Of a stretch of 42,279 nucleotides of DNA, positions 42,245 through 42,279 are shown piece after piece. The number at the start of each line of letters is the position of its first letter. The stretch's first letter is position 1. Origin of the DNA: Marinobacter sp. GTDB taxonomy: Bacteria; Pseudomonadota; Gammaproteobacteria; Pseudomonadales; Oleiphilaceae. The stretch spans positions 1-42,279 of the forward strand of contig JAIUMV010000027.1 of the NCBI GenBank assembly GCA_022565395.1. Reading direction: 5' to 3'. Position numbers and translations under genes: made by a program. The notes below the pieces were generated by a model. That model had not been told where the DNA came from. It made no database searches and saw only the letters and a program-made list of their open reading frames with translations.

Positions 42245-42279
42245 AGTTAACCAAGTAATTCGTGTGGGTGCTGGCTGGA

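Overview
The window looks like chromosomal core DNA from a high-GC gammaproteobacterium of the Pseudomonas/Alcanivorax/Marinobacter grade. This is inferred from gene content, protein resemblance and gene order recalled from Pseudomonas genomes; no search was run. Three blocks follow pseudomonad order: tRNA-Ile2/rpoD-dnaG-rpsU-tsaD-plsY-folB-folK; pgi-panC-panB-folK-pcnB-(crcZ)-cbrB-cbrA-gluQ-dksA; and argC-DUF6776-bactofilin-erpA-anmK-tyrS-rRNA operon. A family I lipase and a FadL-like porin fit a lipid or hydrocarbon user such as Alcanivorax, but the genus is a guess.

Layout. 1-1300: the start of a FadL-like porin (minus), then a stretch with a tRNA gene flanked by broken tRNA pieces and a tandem repeat. 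1302-5564: the macromolecular synthesis operon rpsU-dnaG-rpoD with a good sigma-70 promoter. 5633-8301: tsaD, plsY, folB and a divergent folK. 8289-13658: pgi, panC, panB, canonical folK and pcnB, all minus. 13838-18909: the CbrAB carbon/nitrogen-balance two-component system, with a CrcZ-like Hfq/Crc-sponge RNA downstream of cbrB and a 58-codon membrane peptide gene overlapping the start of cbrA. 18957-21359: gluQ, dksA and divergent sfsA. 21362-23713: Rieske protein, pentapeptide protein and an APH/P-loop kinase fusion. 23884-26765: PBP1b and a TPR lipoprotein. 26943-30246: an ECF sigma factor, its zinc anti-sigma, a secreted helical protein and, behind a terminator, a TPR/beta-barrel protein. 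30338-36519: secreted lipase, then the minus-strand run ClC-hemJ-thiD-thiE-hemL. 36653-42015: argC, DUF6776, bactofilin, erpA under a near-consensus IscR type 1 site, anmK (minus) and tyrS. 42054-42279: two rRNA promoters and the boxB/boxA leader; 16S rRNA itself begins beyond the window.

The most interesting signals are regulatory. The 700-bp gap between cbrB and pcnB holds a sigma-54 promoter, upstream TGTTAC repeats, four A-rich Hfq/Crc-type motifs and a strong terminator: a complete CrcZ-like gene. The lipase gene has a weaker sigma-54-like promoter and an A-rich patch next to its ribosome binding site, so CbrAB-CrcZ control of lipase is a testable idea. The erpA promoter carries an IscR site. 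The ECF cluster encodes proteins of unknown function and is the best candidate for an undescribed envelope system. No CRISPR array, insertion sequence, prophage or defence island was seen.
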